Assembly (NCBI RefSeq): GCF_026672275.1
Contig: NZ_JANQCD010000001.1
Span: 124,001-188,000, forward strand
Reading direction: 5' to 3'
Origin: Marinifilum sp. D737
Lineage (GTDB): Bacteria; Bacteroidota; Bacteroidia; Bacteroidales; Marinifilaceae
Length of the DNA: 64,000 bases
Of this stretch, positions 15,439-24,463 are shown one piece after another. Each line of letters starts with the position of its first letter. The stretch's first letter is position 1. The translations under genes and the position numbers were made by a program. The notes under the pieces are model-generated. The model was not told where the DNA came from. It did not search any database and saw only the letters and a list, made by a program, of their open reading frames with translations.

Positions 15439-16572
15439 ATGTTTGAAAATTTATCACATTTAGCATTACAACAATATTGGTGGGTGATAGACTCACTTTT
15501 AGGGAGTATTTTGGTTTTCTTAATGTTCGTTCAAGGAGGCCAAACTTTAATATACAGATTGGGAAAATCAGATGAGGAGCGAACCCTTTTAATTAATGCT
15601 CTGGGAAGAAAGTGGGAATTTACATTTACTACTCTGGTTACATTTGGGGGAGCAATGTTTGCTTCGTTTCCATTGTTTTATTCAACCTCTTTTGGCGGTG
15701 CCTATTGGGTTTGGATGGCTATTCTGTTTTGTTTTATCATTCAGGCAGTAGCCTACGAGTTTCGTTCCAAACCATCAAATGTTTGGGGAGCAAAAACCTT
15801 CGAGTTGTTCTTGTTTATTAATGGTTTGTTGGGAACCATTTTAATTGGTACGGCTGTAGGAACTTTCTTTAATGGAGCAGAATTTACCGTTAACGAATTG
15901 AATCAATCAAAATGGGCAACTCCATATGGTGGATTAGAGGCAGTTTTAAACCTGCACAATGTAGCTTTGGGATTAACTGTTTTCTTATTGGCGCGTTTGT
16001 TGGGAAGCTTGTACTTCATGAATAATATCGAACATGAAGCGATTTTTAATCGATCGAGAAAGCAATTGTTGTATTGTGGAATTCCATTTTTAGTGGTTTT
16101 CTTATTTTTTGCAATTCGCTTGTTGGTTATGGATGGTTTTGCTGTCGATGCAGAAACGGGAACCGTAAGTGTTGAGGCATACAAATACTTGCATAACTTT
16201 TTGGCAATGCCAGTAGTGCTAATTTTATTCCTTGTTGGTGTTGTATTGGTGTTGTTTGGATTGATTAAATCATATTTAGCAGAAAAATATACCAAAGGAA
16301 TTTGGTTTACTGGTGGAGGAACAATTCTGGTGGTATTTGCACTTTTCTTGCTGGCAGGGTTTAACCATACTGCTTTTTATCCATCTAATGCTGATTTGCA
16401 GTCTTCCTTAACCATTCAGAATGCATCAGCGTCGCATTACACTTTAACGGCAATGAGCTATGTGTCCTTAATGGTTCCTTTTGTAATTGCCTACATTGTA
16501 TGGGCTTGGAGAGCAATCAACAATAAAAAGTTAGATTTGGAAGAATTGAGAAATGAAGATCATTTGTACTAA
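15439..16572 (+). CDS. cydB: Cytochrome bd oxidase subunit II
   Basis: A 377-residue polytopic CydB. The N-terminal segment contains WWVIDSLLGSILVFLMFVQGGQT, the position where CydB aligns its first helix with CydA, and later segments have AGFNHTAFYPS. CydB forms the pseudosymmetric partner of CydA. It starts 2 bp after cydA stops and is followed 12 bp later by a small CydX-like gene. Confidence 0.96.
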   Translation: MFENLSHLALQQYWWVIDSLLGSILVFLMFVQGGQTLIYRLGKSDEERTLLINALGRKWEFTFTTLVTFGGAMFASFPLFYSTSFGGAYWVWMAILFCFIIQAVAYEFRSKPSNVWGAKTFELFLFINGLLGTILIGTAVGTFFNGAEFTVNELNQSKWATPYGGLEAVLNLHNVALGLTVFLLARLLGSLYFMNNIEHEAIFNRSRKQLLYCGIPFLVVFLFFAIRLLVMDGFAVDAETGTVSVEAYKYLHNFLAMPVVLILFLVGVVLVLFGLIKSYLAEKYTKGIWFTGGGTILVVFALFLLAGFNHTAFYPSNADLQSSLTIQNASASHYTLTAMSYVSLMVPFVIAYIVWAWRAINNKKLDLEELRNEDHLY

Positions 16573-16584
16573 AAATAAAGAATC

Positions 16585-16695
16585 ATGTATTTATCATCAA
16601 TAATATGGCTTTTTACCTGGCCACTCTTAATATATGTAAGCTATAAAGCTGTAAGATATGCTTTAAGAAAGTTAGAATCGAAGCTTGAAGAGTAA
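16585..16695 (+). CDS. CydX-like 36-residue membrane peptide
   Basis: An ATG at 16585, 12 bp after cydB, opens a 36-codon frame (MYLSSIIWLFTWPLLIYVSY, then KAVRYALRKLESKLEE). The product is a single membrane helix with a tryptophan-rich first half and a charged, probably cytoplasmic tail, the same size and layout as CydX. CydX in other bacteria is a third subunit needed for bd oxidase stability. The sequence itself is not close to E. coli CydX, so the assignment rests on size, topology and position before a strong terminator. Confidence 0.75.
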   Translation: MYLSSIIWLFTWPLLIYVSYKAVRYALRKLESKLEE

Positions 16696-16704
16696 GATAA
16701 TTTG

Positions 16705-16737
16705 ATCGGCAATCATTTAATGATTGCCGATTGTTTT
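16705..16737 (+). terminator. Terminator of the cyd operon
   Basis: A perfect 12-bp stem, ATCGGCAATCAT (16705-16716) with ATGATTGCCGAT (16720-16731), has a 3-nt loop and is followed by TGTTTT. It lies 9 bp after the CydX-like stop codon. Confidence 0.85.
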
Positions 16738-16767
16738 AAATGAATTTTTAGATATCAACTAAAAATG

Positions 16768-16775
16768 TATTTTTG
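16768..16775 (+). promoter_or_regulatory. -7 box for the DAHP synthase gene
   Basis: TATTTTTG fits TAnnTTTG and lies about 20 bp before the ATG at 16796, giving a very short leader. The -33 region is T-rich but not a clear TTTG. Confidence 0.45.
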
Positions 16776-16795
16776 TGCATCCTAATTTTTAAGAT

Positions 16796-17890
16796 ATGAG
16801 TGGATTGGATAATATCAAGCCTATACATAATTGGTTCAGTAAGAAGTTGGATACACATCCGATAGTGATTAGTGGACCTTGTAGTGCTGAGTCTGAGGAG
16901 CAGTTGGTATCAACTGCAAAGGCTTTAAATGATACAGAACAGGTTCAGATATTTCGAGCTGGAGTTTGGAAACCTAGAACCAGACCAAATTCTTTTGAAG
17001 GAAGAGGACTGGATGCCTTACAATGGCTGAATACCGTAAAACAGGAAACTGGCTTGTTAACCATGGTAGAGGTGGCATCGCCTAAGCATGTTGAAATGTG
17101 TTTGCGTCACAATGTTGATATTTTGTGGGTTGGTGCACGAACAACATCAAATCCATTCTCGGTTCAGGAATTGGCAAGTGCATTACAAGGGATGAATATG
17201 CCCGTAATGGTTAAAAACCCAATTAATCCAGATATCAATCTTTGGATTGGGGCTTTAGAGCGCATACACAAAGCGGGAATCTCAAAACTTGCGGCAATTC
17301 ATCGAGGTTTTTATCCGTTTGAGAAAACCATTCTACGAAATATTCCAAAATGGGAAATTCCTATTGAATTAAAATCGCGCTTCCATAATTTACCTATTAT
17401 TTGCGATCCAAGTCATATTGCAGGAAGTAGAAAATACATTCACGAAATGGCCCAGAAGGCAATGGATTTAAATATGGATGGCTTGATGATAGAAAGTCAT
17501 ATTTGTCCTGATGAAGCTTTGAGCGATGCCGATCAGCAACTAACACCTGAAGATTTAAATCAAATGCTGAGAAGTTTGGTTTGTCGATTACATGTAGTGG
17601 GCGATGAAGAGATTGATCAGCTTGTGAAATATAGAAGTCAAATTGACTCGGTAGATGCACAGTTGATAGAGTTGCTTGCGCAGCGAATGAATATTGTTGA
17701 AGAAATAGGAGAGTACAAAAAGGAGAAGAATATGACAATTCTCCAACTTCAGCGATGGGAAAAGGTTCGTGAGCGTGGAGTTGATCTTGCAAAAAGCCTG
17801 GGACTGTCTGAGAAGTTCACCACTCAATTGTTAAGAATGATCCACAAAGAAGCCATTCTTCGACAGAATGAAGTGATGAATAGGAAGTAA
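16796..17890 (+). CDS. Bifunctional DAHP synthase / chorismate mutase type II
   Basis: A 364-residue fusion of two shikimate-pathway enzymes. Residues 1 to about 262 form a DAHP synthase of the short, KDO8P-synthase-like class (GPCSAES near residue 27, IHRGFYPFE, and ICDPSHIAGS). Residues from about 270 form an AroQ-type chorismate mutase helix bundle (VKYRSQIDSVDAQLIELLAQRM). The first step condenses PEP and erythrose-4-phosphate; the second converts chorismate to prephenate. It stands alone between the cyd terminator and the DUF3857 gene. Confidence 0.94.
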   Translation: MSGLDNIKPIHNWFSKKLDTHPIVISGPCSAESEEQLVSTAKALNDTEQVQIFRAGVWKPRTRPNSFEGRGLDALQWLNTVKQETGLLTMVEVASPKHVEMCLRHNVDILWVGARTTSNPFSVQELASALQGMNMPVMVKNPINPDINLWIGALERIHKAGISKLAAIHRGFYPFEKTILRNIPKWEIPIELKSRFHNLPIICDPSHIAGSRKYIHEMAQKAMDLNMDGLMIESHICPDEALSDADQQLTPEDLNQMLRSLVCRLHVVGDEEIDQLVKYRSQIDSVDAQLIELLAQRMNIVEEIGEYKKEKNMTILQLQRWEKVRERGVDLAKSLGLSEKFTTQLLRMIHKEAILRQNEVMNRK

Positions 17891-18031
17891 TTCAATACTT
17901 GCAGGAATATTTTAACTGAGCTTTTATTTTTACAGAATCTATATTGTTGTGATTTAACAATTTGTTGTGATTTTGCGTTCATAATATTTATGATTTTGTT
18001 TAATTTAAGGTGATTAAAAAATACTCACCTT

Positions 18032-19969
18032 ATGAAAAATCTGGCGAAAGCTTATTTGTTGATAATCTGTCTGTTGATGATGGGTTATTGTTCTCATGCA
18101 AAAGGAATAAAGTTTGGGAAATTCTCAAAAGATGAAATCTTACTATCAGAATGCTCTTACGAAACAGATGCAGTTGCTGTTATTTTAAGTAAAACTTGTG
18201 TGGTTGATGTAAGTTACAGATCAATAAATTACCGACATCACGTTAGGGTTAAAATTCTTAAGGAAGAGGGGTTAGATAAAGCCAATATAGAACTCCCATA
18301 TTGGCGAAAAGATGGATTGGAAAAGATCACATCAGTCAAAGGACACACCATAAATTTTGATGAGAATAAAAGCAAAGAGGTCACTGATCTTAATGGGAAG
18401 TCTGTTTTCGATGTTGACTTGAATGAAACTTATGGAGCTGTACGTTTTGGGATGCCAAATGTAAAGGTGGGTTCAATAATAGAATATAAATATACGCTGG
18501 TTTCCAATTTCTACTCTTACTTGGATACATGGTATTTTCAAGATGATATTCCAAGCTTATACAGTTCTGTTAAGGTAAGTATTCCAGAATCATTTAGATA
18601 TAATATGGTAAGCTTTGGGCATAGGCTAACAGCGAAATATCCATCGGTAAGTAGCAATGAGTGGATATTAACCAATTTAAGTTCGATAAAAGAAGAGCCA
18701 TATGTGAATAACCATATGGATTTTGTTGAGCAAATTCGTTTTCAGCTAACGGGGTATTATAAAAATGCCGATGGAATAGCTGGAGGTATTGAATTTGTTA
18801 CGGTAAAATCGACATGGGATAAGTTGGCCCGAGAATATTTAGAAGCATTCGATTTTTTTGGAAGAAAAGGCTATGCTAAAAAAGTTGTAGAGCAAATTTT
18901 AGATGGAGATGAAAACAATTGGGAAAAATTGGAGAAGATATATGACTATGTTCGAACTCAGGTAAAGTGGGATGGAGAATATCGTTTATATCCTAAAAAA
19001 TCTGCTCCAAAAATCTTAGAAGAAAAGGTAGCTTCAAATTCAGAGATAAATTACCTGTTGGTTTTGCTTTTAAGGGAAGCCGGATTAAAAGCTGAACCTG
19101 CTTTAACTCGTACCAATAACTTAGGACTTTTACAAAAGAGCTATCCTTTGATGAGCCAGTTCAATCAGGCTTTAGCTTATGTAGAAATATTTGGAAAGAA
19201 GCTGTTTTTAAATGCTACTTCCCCTTATCGGCCATATCAGTTATTGGAAGAGAGTGACTTGAATTACTTTGCTTTGGTGATCGAAAAAAATAAAGCTCGA
19301 TGGGATAAGGTAGTGGCATATAAAAAATCTCGTCAACAGTTGGTGCTAAACTATGATCTTACAAATATTGATGATCCAAACTGTAATTTTAAAATTATAG
19401 AGAGTGGCTATTATGCAGTAAAATCAAGAAAGTACATCAAGAAGTTTGGTTCGGAAGAGTTTCTGAAAACCATGATTGATGAATCGGAAGTAGAATTGAA
19501 TAAAGATTCAATTCAGGTGCTTAGCCTTGATAAAGTCAATAAACCTTTGGAAATCACATGTAAGTTGCCAATGACAGAAGTGGATTTAGAAAACGATATG
19601 ATCTATTTTGAACCCATCCCTAATATTTTTAAAGATAATCCATTTCTAAAAGAAGATAGGCAATATCGTATTGATTTTAATTATGATCGATATCAGTCTA
19701 TTCTTATTAATATAAAGCTTCCCGAAGGGTTTCATGTTGAGGATTGGCCAAAGTCAAAAGTTATTAAACTTTCTGAAGGTTTTGGGAAGTATTTGATAAC
19801 AACAAAAAAACAAACTGATGGCTTGCAGGTGAGGACTCTTTTCGAGATTAAAAAAGCTTTCTTCAGTAAAGACTATTATAGAGAATTAAGAGAATTATTT
19901 ACGCATATGCTATCCTCCATAAAGGAGCAGGTAGTAATTCAAAAGAACAATACATTATCGGAAAAATAG
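18032..19969 (+). CDS. DUF3857 / transglutaminase-like exported protein
   Basis: A 645-residue protein with an N-terminal signal peptide (about residues 1-23). An all-beta DUF3857 domain follows (about 45-230, containing INYRHHVRVKIL and VGSIIEYKYT), then a transglutaminase-like core (about 290-370) and a C-terminal beta domain. The catalytic cysteine expected in the core is absent: the sequence there is VASNSEINYLLVLLLREAG (residues 333-351). It is therefore probably not a working enzyme. Function is unknown; such proteins are common in Bacteroidota envelopes. It is directly joined (TAG/ATG) to the CPBP protease gene. Confidence 0.8.
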   Translation: MKNLAKAYLLIICLLMMGYCSHAKGIKFGKFSKDEILLSECSYETDAVAVILSKTCVVDVSYRSINYRHHVRVKILKEEGLDKANIELPYWRKDGLEKITSVKGHTINFDENKSKEVTDLNGKSVFDVDLNETYGAVRFGMPNVKVGSIIEYKYTLVSNFYSYLDTWYFQDDIPSLYSSVKVSIPESFRYNMVSFGHRLTAKYPSVSSNEWILTNLSSIKEEPYVNNHMDFVEQIRFQLTGYYKNADGIAGGIEFVTVKSTWDKLAREYLEAFDFFGRKGYAKKVVEQILDGDENNWEKLEKIYDYVRTQVKWDGEYRLYPKKSAPKILEEKVASNSEINYLLVLLLREAGLKAEPALTRTNNLGLLQKSYPLMSQFNQALAYVEIFGKKLFLNATSPYRPYQLLEESDLNYFALVIEKNKARWDKVVAYKKSRQQLVLNYDLTNIDDPNCNFKIIESGYYAVKSRKYIKKFGSEEFLKTMIDESEVELNKDSIQVLSLDKVNKPLEITCKLPMTEVDLENDMIYFEPIPNIFKDNPFLKEDRQYRIDFNYDRYQSILINIKLPEGFHVEDWPKSKVIKLSEGFGKYLITTKKQTDGLQVRTLFEIKKAFFSKDYYRELRELFTHMLSSIKEQVVIQKNNTLSEK

Positions 19970-20824
19970 ATGGAAGAAATGAACACAGAAAAGCAAGAAG
20001 CTGTTAAGACCGAAAAAATGGCATATCCAAGCATTAAGCAATCGTGGGGAATAATAGGAATTTTATTGCTGGTTATGATTGGATACAGTATACCTGTTGG
20101 GTTAATTCAGTATGTACTGGGAGATGTTTTGCAAGGCCCTATGAGTTTTGTTAATTATGTAGTACCATTAGGCATTATGATTTTTATTGCTATAAGTTTT
20201 AAAAAGAAAAATCATAAAAATGAAAGCGCCATTGCATTTAATCCATTCCCTCTGGTTATTCTGCCTATGGTGGTAATTGTAACCTTATGCATGTTGGTAA
20301 TAAATATTGAAATCACCAGTTGGGTGCCAGCACCTGAGTGGTTAATGGATTTATTTAAGAACATGATGCAGGACAACATTTGGGGATTTGTAACAGTGGC
20401 TGTTGCAGCACCTATCCTAGAGGAGTTATTAATGAGAGGAATTGTGCTGGATGGATTACTAAAAAACTATAATCCCTGGAAAGCGATTATTTGGTCGGCA
20501 GTATTTTTTGGGATTATGCATTTTAATCCATGGCAATTTGTTGTAGCTTTTTTAATAGGAATTGTAATGGGATATCTATACTGGAAAACAAAATCGCTTC
20601 TGCTTTGTATGATCATTCATGCTGTGAATAATGGAACGGCCTTTTTTCTCAGCAAATCTAATCCCGATGCTATTACATGGAAGGAGATGTTAGGATTAGG
20701 AACTTTAGAAAGAATAGGATTGTTTTTTGTTGCTATTTTAATCGTATGGTTGGCCTATCGATATTTCGAAAATTATTTTAAGAAGAATGAAGAACCAATA
20801 GAGGAATTAAGATACAACAAGTAA
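19970..20824 (+). CDS. CPBP family intramembrane metalloprotease
   Basis: A 284-residue membrane protein with the CPBP/Abi motifs EELLMRG, FGIMHFN and HAVNN, which supply the glutamate, histidine and asparagine residues of the metalloprotease site. These enzymes include CAAX-processing and bacteriocin-tolerance proteases; the substrate here is unknown. The ATG directly follows the stop of the DUF3857 gene, so the two are translated together. A strong terminator follows. Confidence 0.88.
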   Translation: MEEMNTEKQEAVKTEKMAYPSIKQSWGIIGILLLVMIGYSIPVGLIQYVLGDVLQGPMSFVNYVVPLGIMIFIAISFKKKNHKNESAIAFNPFPLVILPMVVIVTLCMLVINIEITSWVPAPEWLMDLFKNMMQDNIWGFVTVAVAAPILEELLMRGIVLDGLLKNYNPWKAIIWSAVFFGIMHFNPWQFVVAFLIGIVMGYLYWKTKSLLLCMIIHAVNNGTAFFLSKSNPDAITWKEMLGLGTLERIGLFFVAILIVWLAYRYFENYFKKNEEPIEELRYNK

Positions 20825-20845
20825 CCGATAAAAGTATAAAATGAA

Positions 20846-20874
20846 AAACGCCGCAAATCATCTTTGCGGCGTTT
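20846..20874. terminator. Bidirectional terminator between CPBP protease and pssA
   Basis: A perfect 12-bp stem, AAACGCCGCAAA with TTTGCGGCGTTT, has a 5-nt loop and A/T runs on both sides. It separates two convergent genes. Confidence 0.9.
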
Positions 20875-20890
20875 CTATTTATTCTGGTTT

Positions 20891-21634
20891 TTATTTTTTC
20901 TTCGTAAGATTATCAATCATCGAGAATAGGATGTAAATAAAAATTACAAGTGGAATTACAAGCCACTTTACCAATACGGCCAATAAAACTAAGCTCATTA
21001 AAAACAAGTATCTGATTTTGTTATCCTGCCAGCTTAGGTTTTTTACTTTTAAGGCAAACATTGGGATTTCTGCCGTTAGCAAAAGCGAAGTAATTACAAT
21101 GGCTGCAATAATAATTGCAGGATTGCTTAACCATTCAACAATAAAAGGATAATCGCCAAAATACAATACCAAAGGAATCGAAGCCCAAAACATTGCATTT
21201 GCGGGTGTAGGCACACCAACAAACGAAGCTGCTTGTCTTTCGTCTACATTAAATTTTGCCAGGCGAAGAGCCGAAAAAATAGGAATAATAAATGCCGATA
21301 GAAGAATTGCCATTTGCGAAATGCTCAATTCATCCGGATTAAAATCGACAGATGCATCACCTAAAATTGCAATTTTCAGATAACCAAAGGCAATTAAACC
21401 TGGAGTTAAACCAAAGCTTACCATATCTGCCAACGAATCCAATTCCTTACCCATGGCCGAGTAAGCTTTTAGTGCTCGAGCCGCCAAACCATCCATAAAG
21501 TCGAATACAGAAGCGACTAAAACCAGAGCTGCTGCCAACTCTAAATGACCTTCAACGGCCAGTAAACTTGCTGTGCAGCCCGAAAATAAATTTAAACAGG
21601 TAATGGTGTTTGGGATGTGTTTTACAATGCTCAT
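20891..21634 (-). CDS. pssA: CDP-diacylglycerol--serine O-phosphatidyltransferase
   Basis: A 247-residue membrane enzyme of the CDP-alcohol phosphatidyltransferase family. The family motif is complete: DGLAAR, then G and two aspartates in GKELDSLADMVSFG (about residues 48-73). It makes phosphatidylserine from CDP-diacylglycerol and serine at the inner membrane, the route to phosphatidylethanolamine. The CDP-diacylglycerol supplier CdsA is in this window at 52273. A -7-like box lies about 26 bp upstream. Confidence 0.94.
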   Translation of the reverse strand: MSIVKHIPNTITCLNLFSGCTASLLAVEGHLELAAALVLVASVFDFMDGLAARALKAYSAMGKELDSLADMVSFGLTPGLIAFGYLKIAILGDASVDFNPDELSISQMAILLSAFIIPIFSALRLAKFNVDERQAASFVGVPTPANAMFWASIPLVLYFGDYPFIVEWLSNPAIIIAAIVITSLLLTAEIPMFALKVKNLSWQDNKIRYLFLMSLVLLAVLVKWLVIPLVIFIYILFSMIDNLTKKK

Positions 21635-21659
21635 GCTTTCTGTTTTGTTTGTAGATTCA

Positions 21660-21667
21660 CAAAAATA
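21660..21667 (-). promoter_or_regulatory. -7 box for pssA
   Basis: Read on the minus strand this is TATTTTTG, matching TAnnTTTG, with a leader of about 20 nt before the pssA start. No clear -33 TTG is seen. Confidence 0.4.
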
Positions 21668-21757
21668 AGTGAATTTTTCGATTCTACTTATTTACACCCC
21701 AATTATGCTACAGATTAAAAAAAGCATATTATTTTTACGATTCTAGAATTGTACAAT

Positions 21758-22822
21758 ATGCGAGTATTACTCACACTCTTTTTAATATTAGGATTTTGCA
21801 GTTTGTCGATGGCGCAAACTTCAGCTCCTACCTACAGTAATGAATTCCTTTCCATAGGAGTTGGAGCCCGATCTTTTGCCATGGGAAATGCCAGTGTTGC
21901 ATCTCAATCGAATGTTGAGGCGGCTTACTGGAATCCTGCCTCATTGGTTAAAATTGATAATAAATACGATGTGGCAGCTATGCATGCCGAGTATTTTGGA
22001 GGTTTGTCGGCCTATGATTATGCAGGATTGGCAGTGAAGTTGAATAAGGAAAGTACCATTGCTTTCAGTTTTATACGTTTTGGGGTAGATGATATCCCGA
22101 ACACTTTAGAGCTGATCGATAAGGATGGAAATCTGCGTTACGATCGCATTACAACATTTACCTCTGCCGATTATGCCTTGCTAATTTCATATGCCCGAAA
22201 AACGGGAATCAAAGGATTAGATGTTGGGGGAAATGTAAAACTGATTTACCGCCATACTGGCGATTTTGCTTCGGCTTATGGTTTTGGAATCGATTTGGCA
22301 GCGACCTACAGCACATCCTCCTGGAAGTTTGGTGCACTTTTGCGCGATGCCACAAGCACTTTCAATTCATGGGTATTTAAAACCGATCAGTTGGAAGAGG
22401 TGTTCGCAGTAACAGGCAACGAAATTCCTGAGAATTCAACCGAGCTAACTTTGCCAAAGCTGATTTTGGGTGTGAGCAGGGAGTTTCAATTGTCTGATAA
22501 GTTTGCTTTACTGGCCGAGTTCAATACCGATCTTACTTTCGATGGCAAACGAAATGTACTGGTACAGGGCGATCCCATAAGTATCGATCCACACATGGGA
22601 ATAGAAGCTTCTTTTAAAAAGTTTATTTTCCTGCGTGCAGGAGTAAACAATTTTCAGGAAGAAACAGATTTTGACAACAGCAAAAGCTGGACCTTTCAAC
22701 CCAACCTTGGTTTGGGAATTAACTACAAAAACTTCCGATTGGATTATGCATTAACCGATGTTGGCGACCAGTCTATCGCTCGATATTCCAATGTGTTTTC
22801 TTTGGCTTATTCGTTTGATTAG
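21758..22822 (+). CDS. PorV/PorQ-like outer-membrane beta-barrel protein
   Basis: A 354-residue exported protein. A signal peptide ends at about residue 19 (SMAQ), followed by the motif SIGVGARSFAMGNASVA and EAAYWNPASLV, seen in the PorV/PorQ group of FadL-like barrels linked to type IX secretion. The rest alternates hydrophobic strands and ends in an aromatic-rich segment (AYSFD). It could be a type IX secretion attachment component or a related barrel; no other por genes are in the window. I use the ATG at 21758 rather than the TTG at 21749. Confidence 0.82.
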   Translation: MRVLLTLFLILGFCSLSMAQTSAPTYSNEFLSIGVGARSFAMGNASVASQSNVEAAYWNPASLVKIDNKYDVAAMHAEYFGGLSAYDYAGLAVKLNKESTIAFSFIRFGVDDIPNTLELIDKDGNLRYDRITTFTSADYALLISYARKTGIKGLDVGGNVKLIYRHTGDFASAYGFGIDLAATYSTSSWKFGALLRDATSTFNSWVFKTDQLEEVFAVTGNEIPENSTELTLPKLILGVSREFQLSDKFALLAEFNTDLTFDGKRNVLVQGDPISIDPHMGIEASFKKFIFLRAGVNNFQEETDFDNSKSWTFQPNLGLGINYKNFRLDYALTDVGDQSIARYSNVFSLAYSFD

Positions 22823-23358
22823 GGCTTGTTTATTGCTTTGTATTGGGTTATCATTTTTATGCGTTGATGAATGTTCCAAGCTCCGTAAATACTTGTAAGC
22901 AGAAATAGAGTTGAAAGATAATCTTTGAGCTTAGCTGTTCTGTTTAATTCTATTGAAACCATTTGTTTGGCAATTGTTTTAAGCCTTAATATTTCCGAAA
23001 CTAATAAGATTAAAATTAGGAAAGGGAGGCTGGCTAAAAAAGTAATGTTTTCAATGGGAGATACTATTAGGCCTAACCAGAATGTGCACAATAAATAATT
23101 TAAAACACTATGGATTTTGAATTTTAGAGCAGATGCTTGTAGCTTATCTGATGATTTTGAGTTTAGTAAAATTAGTGTGTGATAGGAAAGAGTATAAATC
23201 ATAGTCAGTTGCATCCAAAGAATTAAGAAAAATAAATCTAAGGAGTATTTAGTTCGAAAAGAATCAAGTAAAAAAGGGATGAAAGCTAATAAAAGCCATG
23301 GTGCAAAAAGAGTTGCAATTAGTTTGTCTGTTGACTGATTTAATAATTTTGAAAACAT
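22819..23358 (-). CDS. Hypothetical four-to-five-span membrane protein
   Basis: A 179-residue hydrophobic protein with about four membrane segments, for example LFAPWLLLAFIPFLL (from about residue 17) and FLASLPFLILILLVSEIL. I recognise no family. It ends convergently on the PorV-like gene with a 4-bp overlap of the two ends. It lies 5 bp downstream of another membrane-anchored hypothetical gene, so the two probably form one unit. Confidence 0.65.
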   Translation of the reverse strand: MFSKLLNQSTDKLIATLFAPWLLLAFIPFLLDSFRTKYSLDLFFLILWMQLTMIYTLSYHTLILLNSKSSDKLQASALKFKIHSVLNYLLCTFWLGLIVSPIENITFLASLPFLILILLVSEILRLKTIAKQMVSIELNRTAKLKDYLSTLFLLTSIYGAWNIHQRIKMITQYKAINKP

Positions 23359-23363
23359 AAACT

Positions 23364-23747
23364 TTAGTGCTTTTCTTTGATTTTTACATTAGTTGGATTT
23401 CTGGAAGAATGTTCGATTGATATTTTATCCCCTTTAATTAATTTGCGTCCGATCGTTATTTTATATTCTTGTGGTTGCAATTCAAGGGTTCTAGAGTATG
23501 AGCTTCCATCATACCTATACTGAATTTTGATGCGATAAAATGAAATTCTCTGTTGTGATTTGGCATTATCGATAAAGCTCACAAATTCTATATTTTTCAC
23601 TTCAGCAGAGTTGTTTACTCCAAACATTTTAATTTCTTTTTCTTTATTATTTTGAATTAGAACTAATATTGAAATCGATAGGATTAAAAGTCCTAGAACT
23701 TTAAATATTGGATTTTCTTTATCTGATTTGGAATTATATTTTCTCAT
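23364..23747 (-). CDS. Hypothetical membrane-anchored protein (DUF3592-like fold possible)
   Basis: A 127-residue protein with one membrane segment (about residues 15-31, KVLGLLILSISILVLIQ) and an extracytoplasmic beta-rich domain containing FYRIKIQYRYDGSSYSRTLEL and a final IEHSSRNPTNVKI. That ending pattern (a parameter strand, then 'xNPxxxxI') recalls DUF3592 proteins, but the match is by eye only. First gene of a two-gene minus-strand unit. Confidence 0.6.
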   Translation of the reverse strand: MRKYNSKSDKENPIFKVLGLLILSISILVLIQNNKEKEIKMFGVNNSAEVKNIEFVSFIDNAKSQQRISFYRIKIQYRYDGSSYSRTLELQPQEYKITIGRKLIKGDKISIEHSSRNPTNVKIKEKH

Positions 23748-23890
23748 GGATTAAAAGTGATAATTATTTATGTGTTATCAGACATTTCATTTAAATAACG
23801 ACATTGTAAAAGTGAATTTGCTTTTAAGCTGAGCAGTAACATTTAGGAAATATTCATAAATTGAAACTGCCATTAAAGATTATATATGAA

Positions 23891-24319
23891 ATGAAGATAC
23901 TAAAGGAATTCAAAGAATTTGCAATAAAAGGCAATATGTTCGATATGGCCATTGGGATTATTATAGGAGTTGCTTTCAATAAAATTGTGTCATCACTGGT
24001 TAACGATGTGCTATTGCCAGCATTTAGTATGGTAGTTGGGAAGGTTAATTTTCAGAATCTTAGCATTGTTTTGCAGGAAAAACAATTGGATGCTAATGGA
24101 CAAATTATACATGAATTGGTGGAGCTGAAATATGGGAACTTTATTCAGGTTACTTTGGATTTTTTCATTATTGCTTTAGTGATTTTTGCAGTAGTAAAGG
24201 TGATTAATAAGCTTAGGCGAAAAGGTGAGGATGTTAAAGATGAAAGCGTTTCTACACCTAAAGATATAGAGTTGCTCACGGAAATAAGAGATCTGTTAAA
24301 GCAGAGAAATGAAAAATAA
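23891..24319 (+). CDS. mscL: Large-conductance mechanosensitive channel
   Basis: A 142-residue MscL. The N-terminal helix KILKEFKEFAIKGNMFDMAIGIIIGVAF and the second segment DFFIIALVIFAVVKVINKL are characteristic. The protein forms the tension-gated pore that releases solutes on hypo-osmotic shock. I start at the ATG at 23891; the frame extends ten codons upstream to a TTG without support. A bidirectional terminator follows, separating it from two convergent tRNA genes. Confidence 0.95.
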   Translation: MKILKEFKEFAIKGNMFDMAIGIIIGVAFNKIVSSLVNDVLLPAFSMVVGKVNFQNLSIVLQEKQLDANGQIIHELVELKYGNFIQVTLDFFIIALVIFAVVKVINKLRRKGEDVKDESVSTPKDIELLTEIRDLLKQRNEK

Positions 24320-24329
24320 GAAAACAAAA

Positions 24330-24358
24330 AAAAGCAAGCTCAAACAGAACTTGCTTTT
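24330..24358. terminator. Bidirectional terminator between mscL and tRNA-His
   Basis: Stem AAAAGCAAG (24330-24338) with CTTGCTTTT (24350-24358), loop 11 nt, with a long A run on the left that becomes a T run for the minus-strand tRNA transcript. Confidence 0.8.
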
Positions 24359-24365
24359 CTCTTAG

Positions 24366-24440
24366 GGTGAAAGACCGGGGTCGAACCGGCGACCTCTGGA
24401 ACCACAATCCAGCGCTCTAACCAACTGAGCTACATCCACC
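24366..24440 (-). tRNA. tRNA-His (GTG), copy 2 of the tandem
   Basis: Read on the minus strand the 75-nt sequence begins GGTGGATGTAGCTCAG, has anticodon GTG in CTGGATTGTGGTTCCAG and a T loop GGTTCGACC. The extra 5' G (G-1) pairs with C73, which is specific to histidine tRNA. There is one T-T mismatch in the acceptor stem. The CCA end is not encoded. Confidence 0.95.
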
Positions 24441-24463
24441 ATGTAATGTAATAAAAAAAGTAG

